A DNA stretch of 33,669 nucleotides, taken from contig NZ_CAKLBU010000033.1 in the NCBI RefSeq assembly GCF_920984735.1, positions 1 through 33,669 on the forward strand. Reading direction: 5' to 3'. Shown one piece after another: positions 7,188 through 16,753 of this stretch; the first letter of the stretch is position 1, and every line of letters starts with the position of its first letter. The notes under the pieces are model-generated. The model was not told the DNA's origin. It was given only the letters and a program-made list of their open reading frames with translations, and made no database searches. Origin of the DNA: Pedobacter sp. Leaf250 (GTDB lineage Bacteria; Bacteroidota; Bacteroidia; Sphingobacteriales; Sphingobacteriaceae). The position numbers were made by a program, and so were the translations under genes.

Positions 7188-8486
7188 ATGAGAGATATCT
7201 CGATGATTTTAAAAAGCGTTTGGAAGTCGTTATTCGTGTTTTCAGCAGTTACTGTGATGGCGGTTTCAACCGTTAGTGCGCAGGATGCTAAAGAGGGAAG
7301 AACGCTTTTCAGAGCTAAATGTTCTTCATGTCATGCCTTAGACGCGAAATTGATTGGTCCTGCTTTAACAGGAGTATCCGATCGTCACTCTGAGGAATGG
7401 TTATTGAAGTGGATTCCAAATAGTGCTGGTTTAATCGCTTCTGGCGATCCTGCTGCTGTAAAAGTTTTCAATGAAAATGGCAAGGTTGCGATGACTTCTT
7501 TCCCTGAGTTAGATGATGATAAAGTAAAAAGCATCTTAGCTTATATTAAAGAAGGCGAGCCAAAAGCTGCTGTAGATCCAAATGCACCTAAGGCTGATGC
7601 TGGGGAAAGCGGTACTTCAGGTTTATCTATTGCAGGTATTGTTGCTATTGTTTTAGTAGGTATTTTGATTTTGGTAATTTTAGGTCGTGCATCTAAATTA
7701 CTGGAACGCTTAATTCTACAAAAACAAGGTATTGAAATTGAAGAAGATGTGCCGTTAAAGGTAGGTGTTCGTAAAATGTTCAAAAACAAGAAGTTCGTAA
7801 TGTTCTTCATCTTGTGTTTGGTTATCGCTTTAGGATCATGGGGTTGGATGGGCATGTGGGATACAGGTGTTCATACCGATTATCAACCAGTTCAGCCAAT
7901 TAAATTCTCACACGAGTTACACGCTGGTATTAATCAAATCGATTGCCAATACTGTCACAATGGTGCGTTTAAATCTAAAAATGCTACTATCCCTTCATTA
8001 AATGTTTGTATGAACTGCCATAAAGCTGTTCAGGCGAGAGATAATTATGATGGTGAGATTTCTCCGGAGATCAAAAAAATCTACAATGCATTAGGTTACG
8101 ATCCGGAAACTCAGCAATATGATAAGAGCAAAGAAAAACCAATGGAATGGGTACGTGTACACAATTTGCCTGACTTTGCTTACTTCAACCACTCTCAACA
8201 CGTAGTTGTTGCAGAAGATGCTATTCGTAAAGCAAAAGGTTTACAACCAACAGAACCTGTATGTTTCGCATGTCACGGTCCGGTTAATACAATGGAAGAA
8301 ATTTATCAATATTCTCCATTAACCATGAAATGGTGTATTAACTGCCACAAGGAAACTGATATTTCTGGTCAGAAAAATAATGCTTTCTACGCTAAGGTTA
8401 TCGAAGCGCATGAGAAAATTAAAAAAGGCGAGAAAGTTACACCAGCGTTATTGGGTGGTTTAGAGTGTGGTAAATGCCACTATTAA
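7188..8486 (+). CDS. actA: ACIII subunit A: multihaem cytochrome c with fused N-terminal monohaem domain
   Basis: Periplasmic electron-transfer subunit of the quinol:cytochrome c oxidoreductase, 432 residues from the ATG at 7188 (MRDISMILKSVWK). The frame is open further upstream, but the signal peptide ending VSTVSAQ fits this start. Six CxxCH haem c motifs are present: CSSCH (45), CQYCH (253), CMNCH (274), CFACH (359), CINCH (383) and CGKCH at the extreme C-terminus (427). The first belongs to a separate class I cytochrome c domain (residues about 30-125), followed by two hydrophobic segments (about 145-165 and 205-225) and then a pentahaem domain like classical ActA. First gene of the actABCDEF cluster; 48 bases separate it from actB. 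The extra haem domain may pass electrons on to the oxidase encoded downstream; that role is an inference. Confidence 0.92.
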   Translation: MRDISMILKSVWKSLFVFSAVTVMAVSTVSAQDAKEGRTLFRAKCSSCHALDAKLIGPALTGVSDRHSEEWLLKWIPNSAGLIASGDPAAVKVFNENGKVAMTSFPELDDDKVKSILAYIKEGEPKAAVDPNAPKADAGESGTSGLSIAGIVAIVLVGILILVILGRASKLLERLILQKQGIEIEEDVPLKVGVRKMFKNKKFVMFFILCLVIALGSWGWMGMWDTGVHTDYQPVQPIKFSHELHAGINQIDCQYCHNGAFKSKNATIPSLNVCMNCHKAVQARDNYDGEISPEIKKIYNALGYDPETQQYDKSKEKPMEWVRVHNLPDFAYFNHSQHVVVAEDAIRKAKGLQPTEPVCFACHGPVNTMEEIYQYSPLTMKWCINCHKETDISGQKNNAFYAKVIEAHEKIKKGEKVTPALLGGLECGKCHY

Positions 8487-8534
8487 TAGTTAGAGTTTTT
8501 AAGAAACGTTCGAATAAACAGTAATATAGCTTAA

Positions 8535-11500
8535 ATGGAAAGCAACAAAAAATACTGGAAAGGCTTAGAGGAGTATAACAATACACCCGATTTTGTTAAG
8601 AATAACAAAAACGAATTTGCCGAGCCACTTCCAATAGAAGATGTTTTAAATGAAGCAGGGTTAAGTACCGTTACCCCACGCCGCGACTTTTTAAAGGCGT
8701 TAGGTTTTGGTTTGGGTGCAGTTACTTTAGCTGCATGTCAAAGTGCCCCTGTACATAAATCTATTCCTTACTTGGTAAAGCCTGAAGAGGTTACACCGGG
8801 TATTCCTAACTATTATACTTCGAGCTTTAACGGCCAAAGTATTTTAGTAAAAACAAGAGAAGGTCGTCCAATTAAAATTGAGCCAAATCCAAATGCTGGT
8901 GAATTTTTCTGTGGAACAGATGCAAGAGCTCAGGCTTCTGTATTGGATCTTTATGATGTATCAAAATTAAAAGCACCGGTTCTTAAAAACGAGGAAACAA
9001 CCTGGGCGAAGGTTGATAGTTTTGTAAAAGGTGAATTGGCAAAAGCACAAGCGGGTGGTAAAAAAATCCGTGTAGTGGCTTCTACAGTAAACAGTCCTTC
9101 AACAAATGCTGTTTTAGCACAATTTATTACCAAATATCCTGCTGCTAAATTGGTTCAGTATGATGCAGTTTCTTACACAGGTATTATTCAAGCCAATCAA
9201 AATAGCTTCGGTAAAGCGGTACTGCCAAAATATAACTTCGATAAAGCTGATTTAATTGTAAGTTTTGGTGCCGATTTCTTAGGTACCTGGATTAGTGGAG
9301 AAGAGTTTACTGCTCAATATACTGCTAACCGTAACTACAAATCATTAGAAAATAAAAAAATGAGCCGCCACATTCAATTTGAAAGTGGAATGAGCTTAAC
9401 TGGTACAAATGCAGATACTCGTGTTCCTGTAAAATTATCAGAAGAAGGTCCTGCCTTAATTGCTTTATACAATGCAATTACTGGTCAGTCTTTAGCTGGT
9501 GGTACATTAGGAAATAACACAACTGCTGATAAAGTAATCAAATTAGTAGCGAAAGAACTAACACAAAACAAAGGCAAAGGCTTAGTAGTTTGTGGTTCGA
9601 ACGACGTATCTATTCAAATTTTAGTTAATGCCATTAATTCTGCTATCGGAAGTTATGGTACTACGATTGATTTAGATAACCCTTGTTATTTATATGCTGG
9701 TAACGATGCTGAATTTAATGGCTTAGTTGCTGAAATGAACCGTGGCGAAGTTGGTGCTGTACTATTTTTAAACAGCAACCCTGCTTACGATTTCATGAAT
9801 GTGAAAACATTTACTGATGCATTGGCTAAGGTTCCTGCTAAAATTTCATTTGCAGATAGAGCTGATGAAACGGCTTCACTTTGTGATGCAATTGCTATTA
9901 ACCATAACTATTTAGAATCATGGGGTGATGCAAATGCTTACGAAGGATATTATTCAATCGTTCAACCTACCATCAACCCGGTTTTCAATAGCCGCCAGGC
10001 TGAAGAGAGTTTATTGGTTTGGGCTGATGCTCCAATTAAAGATTATTATCAATTTGTTCGTAGTAACTGGGAAACCAAAATGCTGCCTGCACTTGGTTTA
10101 AAATGGAATGATGTGTTGGAAAAAGGTGTAGTTAAAGCTGGTGCGAAAGCAGCAGGTACCTATTCTTTTACCCAATCTCTTGTTGAAGTAAGTAGCAAAA
10201 TCGCTTCTGCTAGTAAAGCTTTAGCTAAAGATATCGAATTACAGGTTTATGAAAGTGTTCCAATGCGTGATGGTAAAAATGCCAACAACGCATTCTTACA
10301 AGAATTACCTGATCCAGTGAGCAAAGTAACTTGGGATAACTATGTTGCCCTTGCTCCAAAATTCGCTGAAAAATTAAAGGTTAAAGAATTTGATGTAGTT
10401 ACTGTTAAAGGTAGCAACGGATATTCGATTGATCTTCCGGTATTGATCCAGCCAGGACAAGCTCAGGGAACTGCATCTATCGCGTTAGGTTACGGCCGTA
10501 CCAAAGTTGGTAAAGCTGGTAATGAAGTAGGTAAAAATGCTTTCCCTTTCGTTTCTTTCTTAAACGGAACAATGCAATATGCCAGCAATGTAACCATTAC
10601 TCCAACAGGAGGTTACTATGAATTGGCACAAACACAAACTCACCATTCATTCGAAGGTAGAGCTGTAATTAAAGAAGCTACATTCAAAGAATATTTGAAA
10701 GATTCTTCTGCTGGTAACCACAAAGGTGAACACAAAGATTACGATCTTTGGGATGCTTACGAGAAACCAGGTAACAACTGGGTAATGGCAATCGATTTGA
10801 ATGCTTGTACAGGTTGTGGTTCTTGCGTGGTTGCTTGTAACGTAGAAAATAACATTCCTGTTGTAGGTCGTGATGAGGTTCGCCGTCGTCGTGAAATGCA
10901 CTGGATCCGTATCGATCGTTACTATAGCTACGAAACTAAAGATGGTGATGTAACTAAAGAAAAAGAAATTGCTAAGTTGGAAGATTTAGATCATGTTTCT
11001 GTAGTTCACCAGCCAATGTTGTGCCAACACTGTGATCACGCACCTTGCGAAACAGTTTGTCCGGTATTGGCAACTGTACACTCATCAGATGGTTTAAACC
11101 ACATGGCTTATAACCGTTGCGTAGGTACACGTTACTGTGCAAATAACTGTCCATATAAAGTTCGTCGTTTCAACTGGTTCAATTACTGGAATGATTCTCG
11201 TTTCGATAATTACTTAAATAATGAGTTTACTCAATTGGTATTAAATCCTGATGTAACTACACGTTCTCGTGGAGTTATGGAGAAATGCTCAATGTGTATT
11301 CAACGTATTCAAGGTGGCAAATTGCAAGCTAAATTAGAGAAACGTCCATTAAAAGATGGCGATATTAAAATGGCTTGTCAAGAGGCTTGTTCAGCAAATG
11401 CAATCATATTTGGTGATTCAAACGATCCAAATTCTGAGGTTTCAAAAGCATTACGTTCAGAGCGTATCTACTACGTTTTAGAAGAGATCAACGTGAAGCC

Positions 11501-11555
11501 AGGTATCGGATACATGACAAAAATTAGAAACACAGATACAACAGTACAAGCGTAA
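8535..11555 (+). CDS. actB: ACIII subunit B: molybdopterin-oxidoreductase-like and iron-sulfur protein fusion with Tat signal
   Basis: Large periplasmic iron-sulfur subunit of alternative complex III, 1006 residues. A twin-arginine motif (RRDFLK, Arg49-Arg50) leads into a hydrophobic stretch ending LAAC (Cys68), so Tat export with lipid attachment is likely. Residues about 75-700 are molybdopterin-oxidoreductase-like; in characterised ACIII this domain carries no Mo cofactor. Residues from about 750 form a ferredoxin-like domain with cysteine groups beginning CTGCGSCVVAC (758) and CQHCDHAPCETVCP (830), then CVGTRYCANNCP, CSMC and CQEAC, consistent with three [4Fe-4S] and one [3Fe-4S] cluster as in the known family. 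The fused two-domain form is the standard ACIII arrangement. It likely carries electrons from quinol oxidation towards the ActA haems. The start ATG has no clear Shine-Dalgarno sequence, as is usual in this phylum. Confidence 0.93.
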   Translation: MESNKKYWKGLEEYNNTPDFVKNNKNEFAEPLPIEDVLNEAGLSTVTPRRDFLKALGFGLGAVTLAACQSAPVHKSIPYLVKPEEVTPGIPNYYTSSFNGQSILVKTREGRPIKIEPNPNAGEFFCGTDARAQASVLDLYDVSKLKAPVLKNEETTWAKVDSFVKGELAKAQAGGKKIRVVASTVNSPSTNAVLAQFITKYPAAKLVQYDAVSYTGIIQANQNSFGKAVLPKYNFDKADLIVSFGADFLGTWISGEEFTAQYTANRNYKSLENKKMSRHIQFESGMSLTGTNADTRVPVKLSEEGPALIALYNAITGQSLAGGTLGNNTTADKVIKLVAKELTQNKGKGLVVCGSNDVSIQILVNAINSAIGSYGTTIDLDNPCYLYAGNDAEFNGLVAEMNRGEVGAVLFLNSNPAYDFMNVKTFTDALAKVPAKISFADRADETASLCDAIAINHNYLESWGDANAYEGYYSIVQPTINPVFNSRQAEESLLVWADAPIKDYYQFVRSNWETKMLPALGLKWNDVLEKGVVKAGAKAAGTYSFTQSLVEVSSKIASASKALAKDIELQVYESVPMRDGKNANNAFLQELPDPVSKVTWDNYVALAPKFAEKLKVKEFDVVTVKGSNGYSIDLPVLIQPGQAQGTASIALGYGRTKVGKAGNEVGKNAFPFVSFLNGTMQYASNVTITPTGGYYELAQTQTHHSFEGRAVIKEATFKEYLKDSSAGNHKGEHKDYDLWDAYEKPGNNWVMAIDLNACTGCGSCVVACNVENNIPVVGRDEVRRRREMHWIRIDRYYSYETKDGDVTKEKEIAKLEDLDHVSVVHQPMLCQHCDHAPCETVCPVLATVHSSDGLNHMAYNRCVGTRYCANNCPYKVRRFNWFNYWNDSRFDNYLNNEFTQLVLNPDVTTRSRGVMEKCSMCIQRIQGGKLQAKLEKRPLKDGDIKMACQEACSANAIIFGDSNDPNSEVSKALRSERIYYVLEEINVKPGIGYMTKIRNTDTTVQA

Positions 11556-11581
11556 GCTTTAGTATAAAGAAAATACAAATT

Positions 11582-13054
11582 ATGTCAGGACATAACGAAT
11601 CAATACTTAGAGAACCATTAATTACCGGCGATAATATCACGTATGCAAAAATTACGGATGATATTTTAGGGCCGGTAGAAAACAAGCCGAACAAGGCTTG
11701 GTGGATTGGTTTCATCGTTTCAGCATTAGGTGCTTTACTTTGGGTTGTAGCTGTGAGTTACACTTTTTGGAATGGTATCGGTGCATGGGGCTTAAATAAA
11801 ACAGTTGGATGGGCATGGGATATCACCGGTTTCGTATGGTGGGTTGGTATTGGTCACGCTGGAACACTAATTTCGGCAGTACTATTGCTTTTCCGTCAAA
11901 ACTGGCGTAACTCTATTAACCGCTCGGCAGAGGCGATGACAATTTTCGCCGTTATTTGTGCAGCAACTTATGTTGTTTCTCACATGGGCCGTCCATGGTT
12001 AGCTTATTGGGTATTACCATTACCAAATCAATTTGGATCACTTTGGGTAAACTTTAACTCACCATTGGTTTGGGATATGTTTGCCATCTCAACTTATTTC
12101 TCTGTATCATTATTATTCTGGTACACAGGATTACTGCCAGATATCGCAACTATTCGCGATCGTGCTGTGGGTACACGTAAAAAAATCTATTCTATCTTCT
12201 CTTTTGGATGGAGTGGAAGTGTTAAAACTTGGCAACGTTTCGAAGCGGTATCATTAATCTTAGCAGGTATTTCAACTCCACTGGTACTTTCGGTACACAC
12301 TATTGTATCAATGGACTTTGCAACATCAGTAATCCCGGGATGGCACACTACCATTTTCCCTCCTTACTTTGTTGCTGGTGCAATCTTTTCAGGCTTTGCG
12401 ATGGTATTAACCTTATTATTGGTTGCCCGTAAAGTATTAGGTCTTGAAAACTACATCACCATGTTCCACATTGAGTCGATGAATAAAATCATCATCTTAA
12501 CAGGATCAATCGTTGGTGTGGCTTATTTAACAGAGTTCTTTATTGCATGGTATTCAGGTTCTGAGTATGAGCAATATGCTTTCATCAATAGGTCTACTGG
12601 TCCATACTGGTGGTCTTACTGGATGATGATGACTTGTAACGTAATCTCTCCACAGTTGCTATGGTTCAAAAAAATCCGTTTAAGCATTAAAGCAACATGG
12701 ATCTTGTCAATCGTAGTAAACGTGGGTATGTGGTTCGAACGTTTCGTAATTATCGTTACTTCATTACACCGTGATTATATTCCATCAAGTTGGGCAATGT
12801 TTTATCCAACATGGGTTGATGTAAGTGTGTTCGTGGGTTCAATCGGTTTATTCTTCACTTTATTCTTATTATTCTTAAGAGTATTGCCTTCAATTGCTAT
12901 TGCAGAGGTTAAATTATTATTAAAATCTGCAAGTGAGCAAGCGAAAATGAAACAGATTAAAGAAGGACATGAGAATAAAGAGTACGTTGCAGAATACGTA
13001 GAGTCTTTACAGAAATTTGATAGTGTTAAACAAGAAGATTACGCAAAAATATAA
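11582..13054 (+). CDS. actC: ACIII subunit C: NrfD/PsrC-like quinol-interacting membrane protein
   Basis: Integral membrane subunit of 490 residues with about ten hydrophobic helices, belonging to the NrfD/PsrC family of quinol-site proteins. Family-like features are WWIGFIVSALGALLW at the first helix, GHAGTLISAVLLL in the second, and the conserved MGRPWLAYWVLPLPN loop. ActC and ActF are related helix bundles, and one of them holds the menaquinol site in known ACIII structures. It is followed by actD after two bases (TAA, CA, ATG), so it is tightly coupled. A cytoplasmic tail of about 60 charged residues follows the last helix. Confidence 0.93.
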   Translation: MSGHNESILREPLITGDNITYAKITDDILGPVENKPNKAWWIGFIVSALGALLWVVAVSYTFWNGIGAWGLNKTVGWAWDITGFVWWVGIGHAGTLISAVLLLFRQNWRNSINRSAEAMTIFAVICAATYVVSHMGRPWLAYWVLPLPNQFGSLWVNFNSPLVWDMFAISTYFSVSLLFWYTGLLPDIATIRDRAVGTRKKIYSIFSFGWSGSVKTWQRFEAVSLILAGISTPLVLSVHTIVSMDFATSVIPGWHTTIFPPYFVAGAIFSGFAMVLTLLLVARKVLGLENYITMFHIESMNKIIILTGSIVGVAYLTEFFIAWYSGSEYEQYAFINRSTGPYWWSYWMMMTCNVISPQLLWFKKIRLSIKATWILSIVVNVGMWFERFVIIVTSLHRDYIPSSWAMFYPTWVDVSVFVGSIGLFFTLFLLFLRVLPSIAIAEVKLLLKSASEQAKMKQIKEGHENKEYVAEYVESLQKFDSVKQEDYAKI

Positions 13055-13056
13055 CA

Positions 13057-13593
13057 ATGAGTGATATCAAATATATTTTAGGCAGTTTTGGTGATCCTGA
13101 TGAAATGATGCATGGCATCGAAAAGCTTCAGGAAAATGGTGTAAGCATTTACGATGTTTATACGCCAATGCCTATACACGGAATAGAAGCTAAATTAGGA
13201 ATTAAAAGATCGAGAATCGATATCGCAGCTTTTTGCTTTGGTATTACTGGAACTTGCGCAGCTTTTGCTTTAATTTATTTTTGCGCAGTAATCGATTGGA
13301 AAGTAAACATTGGCGGTAAGCCATCTTTCGCATTACCGGATTTTATTCCGATAATGTTCGAGCTTACTGTATTGTTTTGTGCTTTCGGTATGGTTTTAAC
13401 TTATTATGCTTCTACGCATCTATTTCCAGGAAGAGCACCAAGAGTAATGGATCTTCGTGCAACTGACGATCGTTTCGTAATCGCGGTTGATGCAAAAGAT
13501 AATACAGCACACACTGTTATTGATGGTTTATTAAAAGATGCAGGTGCTTTAGAAGTAAAGTATAATGAAAGGAAGTACATTAGCTATGAATAA
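13057..13593 (+). CDS. actD: ACIII subunit D (DUF3341 membrane protein)
   Basis: Small membrane subunit of 178 residues. A soluble N-terminal part (YILGSFGDPDEMMHGIEKL and VYTPMPIHGIEAKLG) is typical of DUF3341/ActD; two transmembrane hairpin helices follow (about 58-80 and 95-120), then a short soluble C-terminal domain ending in KYNERKYISYE. It is known as a structural subunit of alternative complex III without cofactors. Its last eight bases overlap the start of actE, which suggests translational coupling. Confidence 0.9.
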   Translation: MSDIKYILGSFGDPDEMMHGIEKLQENGVSIYDVYTPMPIHGIEAKLGIKRSRIDIAAFCFGITGTCAAFALIYFCAVIDWKVNIGGKPSFALPDFIPIMFELTVLFCAFGMVLTYYASTHLFPGRAPRVMDLRATDDRFVIAVDAKDNTAHTVIDGLLKDAGALEVKYNERKYISYE

Positions 13594-14188
13594 GAATAAA
13601 TTTGTTTATACAGCGTTTTTAGCTATCGCTTTCGCAGCTACGGTATCCGCTTGTAAAGATAAACGCAGTACTGGTTTAGAATACGCCAGAAACATGTATG
13701 ATGCATTAGCATTAAATCCGGATCAACCTGTTGATACGGCGAATAAATTGCTTGCTAGTTTTAAAGGCCAGGCCGCACAAACGCCACCTGCAAACACTAA
13801 GCCTGTTGGTTTTACAGAATACGATGAATTTCCTAATACTAAAGAAGGTTACGAAGCTGCAGGTGTAAGTATGGTTAATCCACTTACTGTTGATACTTTG
13901 AACCTGGCATCAGGTAAACATTTATTTGATGTTTTCTGTAGCCCTTGCCATGGCGAAAAAGGTGATGGTCAAGGTCACTTAGTTAAAATTGAGAAATTTA
14001 GCGGTGTACCAGCTTATCAAACAGGCGCTTCATCACGTGGTGGAAATATGGCAGATCTTACCGCAGGTAAAATTTATCACACCATCACTTACGGTGTAAA
14101 TAACATGGGCTCGCATGCTTCACAAATTACGCCAACAGATCGTTGGAAAGTAGTGATGTATGTTCAACAATTACAAAAAGGACAATAG
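13586..14188 (+). CDS. actE: ACIII subunit E: monohaem cytochrome c lipoprotein
   Basis: Membrane-anchored periplasmic cytochrome of 200 residues. The start chosen is ATG 13586 (MNKNKFVYTAFLA), because it gives a proper lipoprotein signal with the lipid cysteine at residue 23 (TVSAC). A further in-frame ATG at 13565 lies inside actD and would add a charged stub. One CSPCH haem motif (Cys118) is followed by GEKGDGQGH, and NNMGSHASQI supplies a likely axial methionine. An N-terminal segment of about 90 residues comes before the haem domain. It overlaps actD by eight bases and is 15 bases from actF. Confidence 0.9.
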   Translation: MNKNKFVYTAFLAIAFAATVSACKDKRSTGLEYARNMYDALALNPDQPVDTANKLLASFKGQAAQTPPANTKPVGFTEYDEFPNTKEGYEAAGVSMVNPLTVDTLNLASGKHLFDVFCSPCHGEKGDGQGHLVKIEKFSGVPAYQTGASSRGGNMADLTAGKIYHTITYGVNNMGSHASQITPTDRWKVVMYVQQLQKGQ

Positions 14189-14203
14189 TAAAGCAGAATA
14201 TAA

Positions 14204-15424
14204 ATGGGAACTCACAATATTAATTTTAGTGAACAGTTTGAGTTTACAGGTAAAGTAAAAACCTTAAGCATTGTTGGTATCATATTAGGTGCTATTGCTA
14301 TTGGTTACGGTTTTACTGGTGATAAAGTAATGCATGAGCGTACTTTTGCTAACCTGTTGCTTATGGGATATTACTTTGCATGCGTTTGTATGTCAGGTAT
14401 GTTTTTCCTAGCTGTTCAATTTGTTGCGCAAGCAGGGTGGTCTGCTTCAATTTTACGTGTACCACAAGCGTTGGCTAAAACATTGCCTATTGCTTCTGTA
14501 ATCCTGATCGTGATTATTGCTGCTGGTTTATATACACACAACTTATATCATCATTGGCATGCAGACGGATTAACTGATAAAGATAGTCCAAATTATGATG
14601 CACTTATAGCAGGTAAAGCAGTATTCTTAAATGTACCTTTTTTCTTGGGTCGTATGGTAGTGTTTTTGGGCGTTTACAGTGCATTTGCAATTAGCTTTAC
14701 TAAACTTTCATATAATGAAGATTTAGCTGGTGGATTAGCTTCATACAGAAAAAGCTTTAAAAATGCTTGTATCTTCTTAGTAATTTACGGTTTTACTACG
14801 CCGATTTTTGCTTTCGATACGATCATGTCGCTAGAAGCACATTGGTTTTCGACTATGTTTGGTTGGTATAATTTTGCTGCAATGTGGGTTAGTAGTTTAG
14901 CAACTATTGCAATCATCATTATTTTATTAAGAAGAGCTGGTTACATGCAATGGGTAAACAATAGCCATTTACATAACTTAGGTCAGTTTATCTTTGGTTT
15001 CTCTATCTTCTGGACTTATGTATGGTTCGCACAGTTTTTATTAATTTACTATGCAAACATGCCAGAGGAAACTGTATACTTCTACAAACGTTTTGAATAT
15101 TACAAGTTTTGGTTTTTCTTAAACTTGGCAATGAACTTCTTAGCGCCAGTATTATTATTAATGGATAGAGACAACAAAAGAACAGATGTGAAATTGTTAT
15201 TTGTTTCTATCGTGGTATTGTTAGGTCACTGGGTAGATTATTACCAAATGATTATGCCAGGTGCTGTTGAAGATGGACACAATGGTTTTGGTATTGTTGA
15301 AATTGGTACAGCAGTAGGTTTTGTTGGATTGTTTACCTTCACGGTGTTGAGCAACTTAAGCAAGAAACCTTTAATTGCAAAGAATCACCCATTATTACAA
15401 GAAAGTTTGCATCACCAATTATAG
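14204..15424 (+). CDS. actF: ACIII subunit F: second NrfD-like membrane protein
   Basis: Integral membrane protein of 406 residues with about ten hydrophobic helices, homologous to ActC but shorter. Features seen: SIVGIILGAIAIGYGF (first helix), YTHNLYHHWHADG in a periplasmic loop, FAFDTIMSLEAHWFSTMFGWYNF, and FSIFWTYVWFAQFLLIYYANMPEET, all characteristic of quinol:cytochrome c oxidoreductase membrane subunit F. It is the last act gene; the oxidase subunit II gene starts 66 bases later, so the two complexes are encoded side by side. Confidence 0.92.
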   Translation: MGTHNINFSEQFEFTGKVKTLSIVGIILGAIAIGYGFTGDKVMHERTFANLLLMGYYFACVCMSGMFFLAVQFVAQAGWSASILRVPQALAKTLPIASVILIVIIAAGLYTHNLYHHWHADGLTDKDSPNYDALIAGKAVFLNVPFFLGRMVVFLGVYSAFAISFTKLSYNEDLAGGLASYRKSFKNACIFLVIYGFTTPIFAFDTIMSLEAHWFSTMFGWYNFAAMWVSSLATIAIIIILLRRAGYMQWVNNSHLHNLGQFIFGFSIFWTYVWFAQFLLIYYANMPEETVYFYKRFEYYKFWFFLNLAMNFLAPVLLLMDRDNKRTDVKLLFVSIVVLLGHWVDYYQMIMPGAVEDGHNGFGIVEIGTAVGFVGLFTFTVLSNLSKKPLIAKNHPLLQESLHHQL

Positions 15425-15465
15425 TGGTGATAGAATAGGGCAAATATTTTAATTATTATTATAGA

Positions 15466-15485
15466 AGTACAGCGTACTACTTTTA
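15466..15485 (+). promoter_or_regulatory. Palindrome and -7-like box before the oxidase genes
   Basis: A perfect short palindrome, AGTAC (15466-15470)-AGC-GTACT (15474-15478), runs into TACTTTTA (15478-15485), which is one base off the TAnnTTTG -7 consensus. It may be an internal promoter with an operator letting oxidase genes be expressed apart from act. Short motifs like these also occur by chance. Confidence 0.25.
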
Positions 15486-15490
15486 AGAAA

Positions 15491-16729
15491 ATGAGTTTAA
15501 GAAAGTTTATCACGAATAAAACGACCGCGGCTTTGGCAGTATTACTTACTGTTTTTGCAAACACCAGCGCTTTTGCGCAAGAGGCAGCAGCAGGAGCTGC
15601 AGCGGCACCGAAAGTTGATATGGGAGAGGTTTACAAATCAGTAATTTTTTACACACTGATTTTTCTTGCCGTATGTGTATTCATCGCTATTATTGGTAAA
15701 TCAATAAAAGTATATGAATTAAGCCGCGAAGCGCAAGGTAAGCCAATCGGTATAAACTGGAATGGAGTACATGCAAGTTTATTTGCATTGTTCTTGGTTT
15801 TAGGTTTATATGGTGTGTATTGGGAATATACAGTTCATGGTTCGATGTTATTGCCAGATGCGGCATCAGAACATGGAAAGAAAATTGATGAGATGTTTAA
15901 TTTAACATTAATCATCACTACAATAGTTTTCATTGCTACGCACATTTTATTATTTGGATTTGCTTATATCTATAAATATTCTGCAAAAAGAAAAGCTTAC
16001 TACTATCCTCACAATAATACAATTGAAAAAATCTGGACAATCGTTCCGGCTTTAGTTTTAACTGTTTTAGTATTGATGGGTTTCTTAACATGGAGATCAA
16101 TTTTCTTTAAAGTTGAAGATCCTAATAATAAACCGCTTCAAATTGAGGTTACTTCTGAGCAGTTTAAATGGTCTATCCGTTACCCAGGAGCTGATGGTAT
16201 TGTTGGTAAGAAAAACTACAAACTAACTACAGCCTCAAATACATTAGGTATCGATTTCAAGGATTTAAATTCTCGTGATGATGAAATGGCTGATGAAATG
16301 GTAATCCCGGTTGGAAAACCTATTAAGCTTATCTTAAACAGTAAAGATGTTATCCATAGTTTTTACATGCCTCACTTTAGGGTTCAGTTAAATACTGTAC
16401 CAGGTATGCAAACGATTTTTGAGTTCACTCCAACCAAGACTACCCGTCAGATGCAGGAGGAAACAAATGATCCAAACTTTAAGTTCCTTTTCTTCTGTGC
16501 TAAAATTTGTGGTTCAGGTCACTGGAACATGCAAAAAGATGTACGTGTAGTTTCAGAAGCGGAATACAAAACTTGGATTGCAGAACAAAAAACATACTTA
16601 AACGACGATTTAAGAAAACAATTTAATTTGCCTGTGGCACCTGCACCTGCTAAACCAGCAGCAGAAGGAGATTCATTAGCAACCGATTCGGCAGCTGTGA
16701 AGGGAAACCAAATGGCTTTAAATAAATAA
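15491..16729 (+). CDS. ctaC: Cytochrome c oxidase subunit II
   Basis: CuA-bearing subunit of the terminal oxidase, 412 residues. A signal-like N-terminus (TSAFAQ) is followed by about four hydrophobic segments, two or more beyond the usual pair, then the periplasmic cupredoxin domain. CuA ligands are visible: His289 in VIHSFYMPH, then CAKICGSGHWNMQ with Cys336, Cys340, His344 and Met347. There is no C-terminal haem c domain, so electrons must come from a separate cytochrome, probably the ActA or ActE haem domain. The tail is Ala/Pro-rich. It starts the oxidase part of the operon and is followed after 24 bases by subunit I. Confidence 0.93.
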   Translation: MSLRKFITNKTTAALAVLLTVFANTSAFAQEAAAGAAAAPKVDMGEVYKSVIFYTLIFLAVCVFIAIIGKSIKVYELSREAQGKPIGINWNGVHASLFALFLVLGLYGVYWEYTVHGSMLLPDAASEHGKKIDEMFNLTLIITTIVFIATHILLFGFAYIYKYSAKRKAYYYPHNNTIEKIWTIVPALVLTVLVLMGFLTWRSIFFKVEDPNNKPLQIEVTSEQFKWSIRYPGADGIVGKKNYKLTTASNTLGIDFKDLNSRDDEMADEMVIPVGKPIKLILNSKDVIHSFYMPHFRVQLNTVPGMQTIFEFTPTKTTRQMQEETNDPNFKFLFFCAKICGSGHWNMQKDVRVVSEAEYKTWIAEQKTYLNDDLRKQFNLPVAPAPAKPAAEGDSLATDSAAVKGNQMALNK

Positions 16730-16753
16730 TATTAAGCAGGAGCGAAAAGAATT

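Noticed and set aside
13565..13585. Upstream ATG start for actE inside actD
   Set aside because: It would put a charged stub before the lipoprotein signal; ATG 13586 gives a clean signal sequence.
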